Below, piece by piece: positions 25,833 to 35,296 of a stretch of DNA of 64,000 nucleotides. Both the position numbers and the translations under genes were made by a program. Every line of letters starts with the position of its first letter. Within the stretch, counting starts at the first letter, position 1. Source of the DNA: Paenibacillus montaniterrae. Its GTDB lineage: Bacteria > Bacillota > Bacilli > Paenibacillales > Paenibacillaceae. The stretch spans positions 186,001 through 250,000 of the forward strand of contig NZ_BOSE01000003.1 of assembly GCF_018403185.1 (NCBI RefSeq), read 5' to 3'. The notes beneath the pieces are model-generated. The model saw only the letters and a program-made list of their open reading frames with translations. It searched no databases and was not told the origin of the DNA.

Positions 25833-26150
25833 ATGACTCAAGTGAAGCAAAAGGTGTTTGTCGCTAATTTTGAGGAGCTGCGGCCGCGCATCGGGCGCGA
25901 AATTATGGTGGATGGCAGCAAAATTGCCGTGTTTCGCTTGCTGGATGATCGGGTCAAAGCAATCGGCGGCGTATGTCCGCATAAGCAAGGACCGCTAGCG
26001 GAAGGCATTGTCTCTGGCGAGTATGTCTATTGTCCGCTGCATGAATATAAAGTGTCGCTGCTTGACGGCAAGGTGCAGGAGCCGGATGACGGCTGCGTCG
26101 CCACCTATGAAACGGCGATAGAGGATGGCAAGGTTTACGTGCTCGTATAG
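25833..26150 (+). CDS. nirD: Nitrite reductase small subunit, Rieske type
   Basis: A 105-residue Rieske-fold protein, partner of the large subunit encoded two bases upstream. The iron-sulphur ligands are visible as CPHKQGPLAEG (Cys-x-His) and CPLHEYKV (Cys-x-x-His), the classic pair for a [2Fe-2S] cluster. Full length for NirD. It is translated immediately after nirB and probably stabilises or assists electron flow in the complex. An in-frame-looking ATG near its end (26125) begins an artificial extension of the next gene and is not used. Confidence 0.93.
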   Translation: MTQVKQKVFVANFEELRPRIGREIMVDGSKIAVFRLLDDRVKAIGGVCPHKQGPLAEGIVSGEYVYCPLHEYKVSLLDGKVQEPDDGCVATYETAIEDGKVYVLV

Positions 26151-26202
26151 CTTAAAGGCCGGGCAGGAAATGTGTTGCAACTTGGGTGAGGAGGGGTCAT
26201 CA

Positions 26203-26985
26203 TTGTATAGGCCGAATGTGGAGGCGATTATAGCGGCTGGAATCGCCAAGCGTGATTATATGAAGCGGGAGAAGCTAGGTTATTTTATTGCTACGCTGCT
26301 TGCCGGGGCTTATGTCGGCTTTGGCATCATTTTAATCTTTACGTTGGGAGCGCCGCTGGCGCAAGCGGGCTCCCCCTTTCAACCGCTAGTAATGGGGGCG
26401 AGCTTCGGGATAGCTTTGACGCTGGTCATTATAGCAGGTGCGGAGCTGTTTACCGGGAATAATATGATTTTTACGATTAGTACACTGGCTGGCAGAACGT
26501 CGGTCAAGGATACGCTGCTCAATTGGGCAATTGTTTTTGTCGGAAATTTGATCGGCGCTGTTGTGCTTAGCCTGATCGTAAAAGGAACAGGATTGTTTAA
26601 TGCTGCGCCGGCCGATCATCTCATCTTTACCGCAGCAGCGAAAAAAATGAGCGCGCCGGTTATGGAGCTGTTTTTTCGCGGCATACTGTGTAACTGGCTT
26701 GTCTGTCTAGCGATATGGATGAGCATGAGGCTGAAGGGCGAAGGCGCTAAAATGTTTGCGATATGGTGGTGCTTGTTTGCCTTTATCGCAAGCGGCTATG
26801 AGCATAGCGTCGCTAATATGACGCTGCTAAGCGTGGCCATGCTGCTGCCTAATCATCCTGAGGCCATCGATCTTGCAGGCTGGCTGCACAATATGATACC
26901 AGTTACGCTTGGCAATATGGTGGGCGGCGTTCTATTCGTCGGCTTGGCTTATTGGCGAATATCTCCTGTCAAGCGAACTGAATAG
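26203..26985 (+). CDS. Formate/nitrite transporter (FNT) family channel
   Basis: A 260-residue membrane protein of the FNT family with six hydrophobic helices. I chose the TTG at 26203, which follows GAGGAGGGG at good distance; the ATG at 26125 overlaps nirD and lacks a site. Recognisable parts are AYVGFGIILIFTLGAP, GAELFTGNNMIFTI (FNT signature-like), RGILCNWLVCLAIWMS and GYEHSVANM, which include the pore-loop and central histidine regions. Directly after nirBD it most likely brings nitrite into the cell, like NirC. Formate as substrate cannot be excluded from sequence. A TTG start may lower its level relative to the enzyme. Confidence 0.9.
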   Translation: MYRPNVEAIIAAGIAKRDYMKREKLGYFIATLLAGAYVGFGIILIFTLGAPLAQAGSPFQPLVMGASFGIALTLVIIAGAELFTGNNMIFTISTLAGRTSVKDTLLNWAIVFVGNLIGAVVLSLIVKGTGLFNAAPADHLIFTAAAKKMSAPVMELFFRGILCNWLVCLAIWMSMRLKGEGAKMFAIWWCLFAFIASGYEHSVANMTLLSVAMLLPNHPEAIDLAGWLHNMIPVTLGNMVGGVLFVGLAYWRISPVKRTE

Positions 26986-27035
26986 TCCGCACTGCAAGAC
27001 TATCAATGGAATTGACTGTTGATCTGTGGCAGTGA

Positions 27036-27117
27036 AGGGGCTGTTTGAAAAGTGAAGGGCTAGTAGCCAAGGGGAGGGAATGCTTCTCCGATGGCTGCTA
27101 AACCTTCACTTTTATTG
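27036..27117. repeat. Large palindromic repeat acting as terminator between convergent genes
   Basis: The arms AGTGAAGGGCTAGTAGCCA and TGGCTGCTAAACCTTCACT enclose a smaller stem (GGGGAGGGAATGCTTCTCC). The repeat lies between the FNT gene and the leftward methyltransferase gene and ends in TTTTATTG. Its outer edge, GGGGCTGTTTGAAAAGTGAAGG, resembles the arm beside the IS110 element (GGGGCTGTCCGAAAAGTAAGG at 56927). This points to a dispersed palindromic repeat family. Confidence 0.65.
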
Positions 27118-27855
27118 TTAGTCGACGATCGGCTCAAATATTACCATTTGTCTTTTCCCTATTTTAACTAGTTCAAGCCGTTTGAACTTTTCGTGCTTTA
27201 ATTTTTGACCTTTATCCGCAATAACTGCCAAGACAGAATGCGAAGGATCTAAACTCTCAAACACATTTGCAAAAAAGTCTGCTAACGGGTCCGGGCTATT
27301 GCTTCTCCAAGTAACAATGTCACCATAAGGAAGGTCCGTCATCACTATATTAATTTTATCGGGGATGCTGCTATTATGAGTAGAAGCGGTCACATCGCTT
27401 TGAAACGCGCTCACCTGCTCAATATTCGAGTCTGAAATCAACTGGCTTAATCTCTCTGCACTCTCAAGAGCCGAAATATGAGATGCTTTATTGTATAGTT
27501 GGATGTATTGTTTAATTTGCTGCTTCCGTTTGTTCAATCCATTTATCGAAAGCAAGGATAAGTTTTTTTCTGCAATCCGGAGTGCATCGTCATTAATATC
27601 AGATGCAAAGATGCTTTTAATTTTATCGTGATGAAGCAATCCTATCACGGTAAGCAGGTATGCCCCGCCGCAGCAAGGATCGTATAATGAGTATGGTCCT
27701 TTGCTTCCTTTCGCTTCGAGAATTTGAAAGCAGCGTTGAATAATCTCACTTGCAAGCCGCACAGGAAATGACGTTGTTCCATGTGCGTTATACAGCACTC
27801 TTCCACTTGCAAAATCTTCATAGCTTGTTTTGTTTGTTTCATAAATATATTTCAT
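27118..27855 (-). CDS. AviRa-like 23S rRNA methyltransferase
   Basis: A 245-residue SAM-dependent methyltransferase. The SAM-binding start is YSLYDPCCGGAYLLTVIGLL with the acidic ASDINDDALRIAEKN motif after strand 2. The DLPYGDIVTW segment corresponds to the catalytic (N/D)PPY-like loop of base methyltransferases. The DPCCG-type motif, the RVLYNAHGTTSFPVRLASEI opening and the length fit the AviRa family, which methylates a guanine in 23S rRNA and can give avilamycin resistance. Whether it gives resistance here or is a housekeeping modification is unknown. It is a single leftward gene; GAAAGGTAA precedes the ATG. Confidence 0.72.
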   Translation of the reverse strand: MKYIYETNKTSYEDFASGRVLYNAHGTTSFPVRLASEIIQRCFQILEAKGSKGPYSLYDPCCGGAYLLTVIGLLHHDKIKSIFASDINDDALRIAEKNLSLLSINGLNKRKQQIKQYIQLYNKASHISALESAERLSQLISDSNIEQVSAFQSDVTASTHNSSIPDKINIVMTDLPYGDIVTWRSNSPDPLADFFANVFESLDPSHSVLAVIADKGQKLKHEKFKRLELVKIGKRQMVIFEPIVD

Positions 27856-28045
27856 AATAAGTTACCTTTCAATTGACTCCAACTGAAATACTCGCTTTCC
27901 CTTGCTTTGTCAGTTACTCGCAAGACCGTAATTAGATTGTATGATAAGGAGAATTATTTTTAAAGTGTGCCCGATAACCATGCAACCTTTTACCTATATA
28001 TTTAGTCTAGTATATGAATTAATTGGTAAATGAAAAGGGGATGAT

Positions 28046-30457
28046 ATGGTGAAAAAGGTAATGGTTAAAGCCAGAGCAGTGATGCTTTCAGCAATGTTAT
28101 TCACAGCTATGATTCCTGCTACAGCATTTGCAAGCAGTACAAGTGAAGGGGCGGATATATCGATGAGTGCCAAACAATCGTCTTCTGATTCAGCAAGCGC
28201 TTCTGATTCTGCTCCAGGCAATCAGTCGAACAAGGCCGATACGGTGAAGGCTTCCATCTCCAAAGATAAGGCAGAGGAGCTTGCCAGAAAGTCTGTCAAT
28301 ATTCCGAAGGACTATGCGTTGCAGGGAGCTAATCTGTCGACGGATCGCCTTGTGGACGGCACACGCAATGTTTGGTCGCTAGACTTTGTAAAGCGAGCTA
28401 ACGGCAAGTATGTTGGCAGCATTTATACCTCGATCAACGCAGACAGCGGTCAGCTAATTGGCTTTAGCAGCTATAACAACAATGCTAATGTAAAGCCGAG
28501 CTATCCGCTTAAGGTTGAGCGTGAAGAAGCACAGCAAATCGCGGCTTCCTTTATAAAAGAAATCGCTGGAGACTATGCGGCTCAAGTGGAGCTTAATGAA
28601 AACTACGGCGCGCAGCTTCTGCCCGCTTTAACTGGCGAGGTCCGCCATCAATTCCGCTTTGACCGCATCGTAAACAGCATCCCTTTTTTGGATAACTATA
28701 TTTATGTTTCTGTTGACAGTGAAGGCCATGTCGTTGAATATCAATTCACTTGGGATGACACGATTTCATTCCCTAAAATTACGGATTACATGTCAATGGA
28801 GCAAGCTGCTGCCAAGCTTAAAGCAGCAGGTGCGCCACAGCTGTCGTACATCGTGCTTAATAACGGAGAGAGCAAAGGCAAGCCGATTCTAACCTATGAG
28901 CTGGCGCCATACGCGATTAATGCTGTTACTGGCGAGAAGCTAAGCGACAATAATTATCGCTATTACAGAGTTCAAGGCGAGGTATCTGAAAGCCCTGTCA
29001 CCGATAAGCCGCTTGCAGCCAAGCCTCAGTCTGGCTCGATAAAAGAGCAGGAAGCGCTGGATAAGGTTAAAGCAGCATTCAAGCTGCCGGAAGGAGCGGA
29101 GCTGGACAATTCCAGCTATAACGAATACACGGACGGGGATTCTGGAGTATCCAGTGAAAGCTGGAACTTTTCCTGGACAATTAAAAAGGATGGAAAAGAA
29201 GCAGGCAGCATTAGAGCTACAGTCGATGGCAAGACAGGAGTCGTCTACAATTACAATATCTACTGGCATAACCAGGATTCTGCTGGCACAGATGAGCTCG
29301 TTACCCTTGAAAAGGCAACGTCTACTGCGGTTGATACCGTCAAGAAGCAGCTGCCATGGCTTACTCATGAATTGCATGTGATCAAGCCGGATCCGAAGCA
29401 ATACGAGGATATTCGCTCACTCTCTCGTTCCAGCTACTATATTGGCTTTGCCCATAAAGTGCATGGAGCGAACGTTGATTACGATAGTGTGATCGTGGAA
29501 ATCGATGTACGTACAGGCGAAGTAAACGGCTTTGAAGCGTATATTCAGCCGTATGCGTACCCGACTGAAGCACCAACTACGATCTCTACTGATGATGCGC
29601 TTACGAAATGGATGGACTACTACCGTCCAGAGCTGACTTATAGAGTGGTTAACGAATATTCATGGAATGGTCAGCCAATCCCGCTTGAGAAGTATAATGT
29701 GCTGCTGGCATCAGGCGAGCTTGACTCGAACAGCGATGTTGATCGTGAGTCAAAGATCGAGCTGGTGTACCGACTTGCAGCCAAGCCGGTTGACGAGCGC
29801 GTTTTCCTTGACGCGACAAACGGACAATGGCGCAGCTACGAGTCAGGCGAGGTGACTCAACTGGAAAGACCAAAAATCACTGACGCTGAAGGCCATTGGG
29901 CTCAGCATCAGCTTGAGCTGATGGTTGCTTATAAAGCGCTTGATGTCGTAGATGGCAAGGTTCGGCCAAATGAGGCGATAAAGCGCGGCGAGCTCATTAA
30001 AATGCTTGTTATCGCAAAAAGTGGCGGCAATTATGCATATGCCACAGCTGATAGCGGAGCAACCAAAAATGCTTCCTTCAACGATGTTGCAGCGGGTTCA
30101 GAATATTTTGCTTACGTGGAAAGCGCGCTGCAGCAAAATCTGATTGATCTTGGCGATGGTTCCTTTAATCCGGAAGGAACTGTAACACGCGAGGAAATGG
30201 CAGAGCTGATCGTGCGCGCGCTTGGCTACAATTCGCTTGCGCAGTATGAGGATATTTTTGTAGACAACTTCAAGGACTCATCACAAATTAAAAATAAAGG
30301 GCAAGCAACGATTGTTGTTGGTCTCGATATTATGAGCTTGAACAAGGACGGTAAGTTTATGCCGAACAAGCAGGTGCAGCGTGCCGAAGCGGCAACTGCC
30401 TTCTTCCGTTACCTGCAAGCTCGCGCTGAATTGCAGGAAGCGCCTTTGCGCATGTAG
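28046..30457 (+). CDS. Secreted surface protein with YcdB/YcdC repeats and SLH domains
   Basis: An 803-residue secreted protein. The signal peptide is about residues 1-29 (MLFTAMIPATAFASS at its end), followed by a serine-rich linker. Residues about 65-600 hold repeated YcdB/YcdC-type propeptide-like modules (for example KDKAEELARKSVNIPKDYAL and SMEQAAAKLKAAGAPQLSYI). The last 200 residues contain three SLH motifs (DAEGHWAQHQLELMVAYKAL, FNDVAAGSEYFAYVESALQQ and IFVDNFKDSSQIKNKGQATI), which bind cell-wall pyruvylated polymer. It is therefore displayed on the cell surface. A protease is not visible; its role may be structural, inhibitory or peptide binding. AAAGGGGATGAT precedes the start. Confidence 0.87.
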   Translation: MVKKVMVKARAVMLSAMLFTAMIPATAFASSTSEGADISMSAKQSSSDSASASDSAPGNQSNKADTVKASISKDKAEELARKSVNIPKDYALQGANLSTDRLVDGTRNVWSLDFVKRANGKYVGSIYTSINADSGQLIGFSSYNNNANVKPSYPLKVEREEAQQIAASFIKEIAGDYAAQVELNENYGAQLLPALTGEVRHQFRFDRIVNSIPFLDNYIYVSVDSEGHVVEYQFTWDDTISFPKITDYMSMEQAAAKLKAAGAPQLSYIVLNNGESKGKPILTYELAPYAINAVTGEKLSDNNYRYYRVQGEVSESPVTDKPLAAKPQSGSIKEQEALDKVKAAFKLPEGAELDNSSYNEYTDGDSGVSSESWNFSWTIKKDGKEAGSIRATVDGKTGVVYNYNIYWHNQDSAGTDELVTLEKATSTAVDTVKKQLPWLTHELHVIKPDPKQYEDIRSLSRSSYYIGFAHKVHGANVDYDSVIVEIDVRTGEVNGFEAYIQPYAYPTEAPTTISTDDALTKWMDYYRPELTYRVVNEYSWNGQPIPLEKYNVLLASGELDSNSDVDRESKIELVYRLAAKPVDERVFLDATNGQWRSYESGEVTQLERPKITDAEGHWAQHQLELMVAYKALDVVDGKVRPNEAIKRGELIKMLVIAKSGGNYAYATADSGATKNASFNDVAAGSEYFAYVESALQQNLIDLGDGSFNPEGTVTREEMAELIVRALGYNSLAQYEDIFVDNFKDSSQIKNKGQATIVVGLDIMSLNKDGKFMPNKQVQRAEAATAFFRYLQARAELQEAPLRM

Positions 30458-30509
30458 CGCATCATTTTTTAGCTCAAACATCATATTCATGCTCCTAAAG
30501 GATAATTGG

Positions 30510-30538
30510 TCAGCGGCGGTTTATAAAACCGTCGCTGA
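30510..30538. repeat. Hairpin without T tract after SLH gene
   Basis: TCAGCGGCGGTTT / AAACCGTCGCTGA with a three-base loop. No T run follows on the + strand, so it may stabilise mRNA ends rather than terminate. Confidence 0.5.
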
Positions 30539-30687
30539 ATTGCGTTCCGGGCACTTATTGGCTTCAACTGTAGCGTAAAGTGGAGGTTGCCAGTTGCAGA
30601 TGATCAAAATTAGATTGACCAGCTGCATATGGATCGTTACGATTATAGTAAAAACGCAGCCGAGCAGTCATCTAAAGGAGTGTTCTT

Positions 30688-31788
30688 ATGAGCTTGTTTT
30701 CTTTCCTTGACTCCTTCTTTACCGATCTGGGCAAGAAGAATAAAGATCCGTACGTTAAAGAAAAGGAAGCCTTTCACTGGTTTACCAATAAAGGGTACTA
30801 TGGAGAACAACGGTCAATTGACTCATACTCGTCAATTGAGCTGGAGCTGCTGCTAGTACGAGCAACAACAGAAAACAATGAGCTGGTCATTAAGTATTTA
30901 CTCAGAAACGGTGTAAATCCTCTAAAAGCCATTTTGCAAACGGAAACAGAAGCCCAGCTCAGCCTCCTTAAGCAAAACGGTGCATCGCTAAAGCATGAGC
31001 TGATCGACCCTTCAACCGTTGAAGGGGATAAGGTGCAATACATTAAAAAGCTCATTCGATTTGGCGCCAATCCGAATGCATGTGTAATCGTTAATGAAGG
31101 CTATGATAGCGATGCAGCGACAGCGGAACCAGTGAAATTTTTGCCACTAGCATACAGTCTTGATAGCATTGAAGCAGTTAAGTGCTTGCTTGAACACGGC
31201 GCAAATCCGCTAGAAACAGATTATACGGGACGGCGGGCGTTAGATTACGCTTTGCTTGCTGCCAGTAGCGAAATTTGCGATTTAATTCTCGCATATGCCA
31301 AAAAAAGCGGACAACCGATCGATATAAGCTCGTCACTATTACAACTGATGAAGGCGAAAAAAAGTGTTCGCTCCTCCAATATTAAGGAATTGCTGGCTAA
31401 AACAAACTACTTAATTAAGCTTGGAGCAGATGTCAATTATCAAGATAAGCAAGGGGTAAGTGTCATGATGGCCGCCATGTCCAGAAAAGGAATTGCTGCC
31501 GTGCAGCAGCTTCTAGTTGAGCATGGTGCAAATTTGGAGCTGAAGGATGCCAAAGGCAGAACGGCTTTAGTACGTGTGTTGAATAAAAAGGATACAGCTG
31601 GCTTTGCAACATTGGAGAAGCTTGGCGCCAAAATAAGCAGCAAGGCTAGACAGTACTATGAAGCATTGGTTGAGCAGGAACGCAATTTGGGCTCGGATGA
31701 GTATGATGAAACGGCTATGACTACCTCTGAAATAAGAGGAAGAAACGGTCACCAGCTTGCCTATTTCAAAAGCATTCATAAGGAATAA
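30688..31788 (+). CDS. Ankyrin-repeat protein
   Basis: A 366-residue cytoplasmic protein made largely of ankyrin repeats. Clear units include IEAVKCLLEHGANPLETDYT with GRRALDYALLAAS, LIKLGADVNYQDKQGVSVMM, and VQQLLVEHGANLELKDAKGR with TALVRVLNKKD. Less conserved repeats occur at residues 55-135. Ankyrin repeats mediate protein-protein contact; the partner is unknown. There is no signal peptide or membrane helix. It appears to be a single gene with AAAGGAG before ATG and a hairpin terminator downstream. Confidence 0.85.
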   Translation: MSLFSFLDSFFTDLGKKNKDPYVKEKEAFHWFTNKGYYGEQRSIDSYSSIELELLLVRATTENNELVIKYLLRNGVNPLKAILQTETEAQLSLLKQNGASLKHELIDPSTVEGDKVQYIKKLIRFGANPNACVIVNEGYDSDAATAEPVKFLPLAYSLDSIEAVKCLLEHGANPLETDYTGRRALDYALLAASSEICDLILAYAKKSGQPIDISSSLLQLMKAKKSVRSSNIKELLAKTNYLIKLGADVNYQDKQGVSVMMAAMSRKGIAAVQQLLVEHGANLELKDAKGRTALVRVLNKKDTAGFATLEKLGAKISSKARQYYEALVEQERNLGSDEYDETAMTTSEIRGRNGHQLAYFKSIHKE

Positions 31789-31816
31789 TAGCTTAATAGA
31801 GAGCAGCTTGAAATAA

Positions 31817-31874
31817 GAGAGGGCTTGTTCAGATTTTCAGTTTTTACTGACTTTCTGGACATGCTCTTCTTTTT
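31817..31874 (+). terminator. Terminator after ankyrin gene
   Basis: Long imperfect hairpin: AGAGGGCTTGTTCAGA pairs with TCTGGACATGCTCTTC around an inner CAGT/ACTG stem, followed by TTTTTTT. Confidence 0.75.
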
Positions 31875-31978
31875 TTGATTCTATTCAAATTTTATCGCTT
31901 AATAATATTTAACAACGGTACAAAGTGATATAATGTTAGGTAACAATTGACAGCGAATGATGGGAGCAGAATGAGACG

Positions 31979-34900
31979 ATGAGCATTTATGTGGAGCAGT
32001 GGCATAAATATTTGCGTTGGATGGGCATTGTTTTGGTTATAGCCGTAATTATTGGATTGCATGCTGTCTGGTTCTACTCCTTTGCAACAACGAAGTTTGG
32101 GGAGATCCGCGACGGCTTTTTGGATTTGCGGCAATGGGATGAAACAAGCGGGGATACGCTTGTGCTGGATGGAGAGTGGATGTTTTACCCCTACTCCTTG
32201 ATCGCATCCGAGGCTGCAGCCAAGACGGTGGAGGCTAAGCCAATCAATGTTCCCGGCTCATGGGAAGCGATTATCGGCAGCAATTTTGGCTACGGCTCCT
32301 ACCGGCTCACTATACGGCTTGACCCTGATGACAAGCAAACGTACGCCATTTATGTGCCAAGCGTCCAAAGTGCTTCTCAGCTCTATATAAATGGTGCTTT
32401 GGCTGGCAGCTCAGGCCAGCCCGCTAGCAAAGAAGCAGATTATAGGCCTTATAATGTGCCGTATATCGCCAAGGCTGCGGCTGACGAGCACGGCATGATT
32501 GATATTGTGCTGGAGGCTGCCAACTATATTTTTCAGCCAAACAGCGGCATTGAGCTTTCCCTGCAATTTGGCGAGGAAAGTGTAATTGTCGGGCGCAATT
32601 CGACCTCGGAGCTTATGCAGCAGCTTGTATTCACTGTATTTATATTGCATGCAGTGTATGCGGTTCATCTTTATATGATGGGCATTCGCAAAAAGCAATT
32701 GCTCTATCTGTCGCTGTTGCTGCTTATTGTTTTGCTCACACTGGCGGGAAATGGCAGCAAGCTGATATACGACTGGCTGCCGTTAAGCTATGAGGCCGAC
32801 TTCAGGCTTAAAGGCGTGCTGCTGGCACTTGGCGGTATTGTTCTATTGGGCTTAAGCGTCCATTCTTCTGCAAAGCGCTTACTTATTATCGCCAAGCGAG
32901 CATTAATGGTAACGGGCTTTATATTGCTTTGTTATTCAGCATTGAGAACGGGTACGGTCTCATTTTCAACCTATATTGTATTTCCGCTGTATGTACTCAG
33001 CACGCTGATTACATCAATCATTGGCATTATAAGCAGTCGCTCGGCGCCTATTTATCGAAATTTATATATGCTGTTTCTGCTGACGGCTTTATTTAGTACG
33101 GTTGTTTGGGAATATGTGCAGTTATTTGCGGGGATTAGCACGATTTTTTATCCGCTTGATCTTATTATTGCGATGTTCTGTATTAGCTCACTTATGTTTA
33201 AAAGCTATCTGAATGCGGTTCATGAGAACAAGCAGCTTGCCGACAAGCTGCAGCAGGAGGATAAGCTTAAGGACCAGTTTCTGGCGAATACCTCGCATGA
33301 ATTGCGCAATCCGCTGCACGGCATATTGAATTTGTCGCAGACGGTGCTGGAGCGGGAGAAGAGCTGGCTCGACGAGAGAAGCGTGCATAATTTGGAGCTG
33401 GTGCAGTCGATCGGCAGAAGAATGAATACGCTGCTTGGCGATTTGCTTGATTTGTCCAGACTGAAGGAGGGCGGTATTCAGCTATTCCGGAGCAGTGTGA
33501 ATGTACATCAGGTCGTAGAGAAAACAATGGAATCGCTTAAATATTTATTGCATGGCAAGGCGATTTTTATGGTTAATGAAGTGCCGGCGCAGCTTAAGCA
33601 TGTGCACGCTGATGAAAACAGACTGGCGCAAATCCTGTTTAATCTGCTGCACAATTCCATCAAATTTACTGTTCAAGGCACGATTGCTGTGCGAGCTGAT
33701 GTGAAGGAAGGGATGCTGCAACTTTCAGTCATCGATACCGGGGTTGGCATAGAGTCTGCTAAGCTGGACTATATTTTTGGCAGCTACCAGCAGATCAGCA
33801 ATCAAGACGCAGCAATTGCCGCAAGCGGCTTCGGGCTTGGACTCAGCATCAGCAAGCAGCTAGTTGAGCTGCATGGCAGCAAGCTTCAGGTGCGATCCAC
33901 TGTAGGAGAAGGCTCAACCTTCTTTTTCAGTCTTCCCTTTGCCGAGGAAGGAGAGCAGGGAAGCGACGATGCTGGGCATGGCACGCAAGCAGTGTTGTCT
34001 GACGCTGCAAATAGTTGCGCTGACAACGGGGCTGCTACTGCGGCCGGCGTTTCTGCGCCAGCTGCGCCTAAACGTGCAAGCGACCGGGTACAGCATGACC
34101 GGGCAAAGCAGGCTCACCATGAGCTAGCAGCAGAGCAATGTGCTGCGAAGGAGGATTACCGAATAAATATTTTGGCAGTTGATGATGAGCAAATTAATTT
34201 GCAGGTGCTGTCCAATATTTTGTCTGCGGACCACAACATTCATCTGCATTGCACAACCAGCCCGCTTGAAGTGTTGGAGAAGCTGGCGGATCAGTCGTGG
34301 GATCTTATTATTTCCGATGTTATGATGCCGCAAATGTCAGGCTATGCGCTTACTGGCCACATCCGCGAAACGTATGATATGAACGAGCTGCCTGTTTTGC
34401 TGCTTACTGCGCGCAATCAATCGCTCGATGTCGAGACAGGACTGCTGGCAGGAGCAAACGATTATATTGCCAAGCCAGTCAACGCAATGGAGCTTAATGC
34501 GAGGGTAAGAACGTTGGTCCGCTTAAAGCGGTCGCACCGAGAGAGAATGAGCATGGAGACAGCGTGGCTGCAGGCGCAGATCAAGCCGCATTTTATTGTC
34601 AATACACTCAACTCCATTGTAGCGTTAAGCACGTTTGATCAGGATAAAATGATCGAGCTCGTTAACGAATTTTCCGAATATTTGCGCGCCAGCTATAATA
34701 CGTACGATACGTATAAGCTGATCAGCTTGAAGCAAGAGCTTAAGCTGGTTCGCTCGTATTTATCTATTCAGCAAAAGCGGTTTAGCGGCCGTTTGCTCGT
34801 TGCGTGGGAGGTAGACGAAGGCATCGAGCTTATGCTTCCGCCACTTATTGTTCAATCTATTGTAGAAAATGCCGTCACGCATGGTGCGCTATCACGCAGC

Positions 34901-35143
34901 ATCGGCGGAAATATGTCATTAACGATCCAGGCGCAGGATCAGACTGTACATTTTAGCATCAAGGACAATGGCACTGGCATGAGTGAGCAATTGATCGAGG
35001 CCGTATTGAATGGTCAAAATAAGAACGGCACAGGAATCTATAATACGAATTTGCGGCTGCGCCGGCATTACAGAAGCGGCTTGTCGATCAAGAGCAAGCC
35101 GGATTTCGGCACAGAAGTAGCCTTCAACATTCCGCTATACTAA
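31979..35143 (+). CDS. 7TM-DISM hybrid sensor kinase with two kinase modules and a receiver
   Basis: A 1054-residue membrane sensor. Order: signal-anchor helix (about 17-36), extracellular galactose-binding-like 7TMR-DISMED2 domain (about 45-200, with LDGEWMFYP and INVPGSWEA), seven membrane helices (about 210-405), HisKA (His near 440 in ANTSHELRNPLHG), HATPase (DTGVGI, GFGLGLSISK), a proline/alanine-rich linker, a receiver domain (about 730-845; Asp in LIISDVMMPQMSG, Lys in YIAKPVN), and a LytS-type kinase module with its own histidine (QAQIKPHFIVNTLNS) and ATPase (VENAVTHG, DNGTGM, GTGIYNTNLRL). No separate response regulator is adjacent. The ligand is unknown; the DISMED2 domain suggests a carbohydrate or polymer. 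The next operon is separated by a terminator. Confidence 0.88.
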   Translation: MSIYVEQWHKYLRWMGIVLVIAVIIGLHAVWFYSFATTKFGEIRDGFLDLRQWDETSGDTLVLDGEWMFYPYSLIASEAAAKTVEAKPINVPGSWEAIIGSNFGYGSYRLTIRLDPDDKQTYAIYVPSVQSASQLYINGALAGSSGQPASKEADYRPYNVPYIAKAAADEHGMIDIVLEAANYIFQPNSGIELSLQFGEESVIVGRNSTSELMQQLVFTVFILHAVYAVHLYMMGIRKKQLLYLSLLLLIVLLTLAGNGSKLIYDWLPLSYEADFRLKGVLLALGGIVLLGLSVHSSAKRLLIIAKRALMVTGFILLCYSALRTGTVSFSTYIVFPLYVLSTLITSIIGIISSRSAPIYRNLYMLFLLTALFSTVVWEYVQLFAGISTIFYPLDLIIAMFCISSLMFKSYLNAVHENKQLADKLQQEDKLKDQFLANTSHELRNPLHGILNLSQTVLEREKSWLDERSVHNLELVQSIGRRMNTLLGDLLDLSRLKEGGIQLFRSSVNVHQVVEKTMESLKYLLHGKAIFMVNEVPAQLKHVHADENRLAQILFNLLHNSIKFTVQGTIAVRADVKEGMLQLSVIDTGVGIESAKLDYIFGSYQQISNQDAAIAASGFGLGLSISKQLVELHGSKLQVRSTVGEGSTFFFSLPFAEEGEQGSDDAGHGTQAVLSDAANSCADNGAATAAGVSAPAAPKRASDRVQHDRAKQAHHELAAEQCAAKEDYRINILAVDDEQINLQVLSNILSADHNIHLHCTTSPLEVLEKLADQSWDLIISDVMMPQMSGYALTGHIRETYDMNELPVLLLTARNQSLDVETGLLAGANDYIAKPVNAMELNARVRTLVRLKRSHRERMSMETAWLQAQIKPHFIVNTLNSIVALSTFDQDKMIELVNEFSEYLRASYNTYDTYKLISLKQELKLVRSYLSIQQKRFSGRLLVAWEVDEGIELMLPPLIVQSIVENAVTHGALSRSIGGNMSLTIQAQDQTVHFSIKDNGTGMSEQLIEAVLNGQNKNGTGIYNTNLRLRRHYRSGLSIKSKPDFGTEVAFNIPLY

Positions 35144-35150
35144 TAGCTTC

Positions 35151-35195
35151 AGCCCCTGTTGCAGCCTGCATGGCATACGATCAGGGGCTATTTTA
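35151..35195 (+). terminator. Terminator after hybrid sensor kinase
   Basis: AGCCCCTG / CAGGGGCT hairpin with a loop of about 23 bases, followed by ATTTTAAT. It isolates the sensor gene from the Fur-type promoter that follows. Confidence 0.7.
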
Positions 35196-35234
35196 ATGGA
35201 GAAAGTTAATCTGCTGCTGCAAGCAATGTTTAAA

Positions 35235-35262
35235 TTGACAATGAGTATCATTATCGTTTATA
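35235..35262 (+). promoter_or_regulatory. Promoter with overlapping Fur box
   Basis: TTGACA (35235-35240) is followed after 17 bases by TTATAG, a good sigma-A promoter. The spacer holds GACAATGAGTATCATTATC (35237-35255), which matches 16 of 19 positions of the Fur consensus GATAATGATAATCATTATC. Iron-bound Fur would block the promoter, so the downstream operon should be expressed under iron shortage. Confidence 0.8.
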
Positions 35263-35296
35263 GTTGGATTGGAAATTTCGGCTGGGAGGGCAAGAG

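Noticed and set aside
26125..26202. Upstream extension of the FNT channel gene from an ATG inside nirD
   Set aside because: No ribosome site; the TTG at 26203 has GAGGAGGGG at correct spacing.
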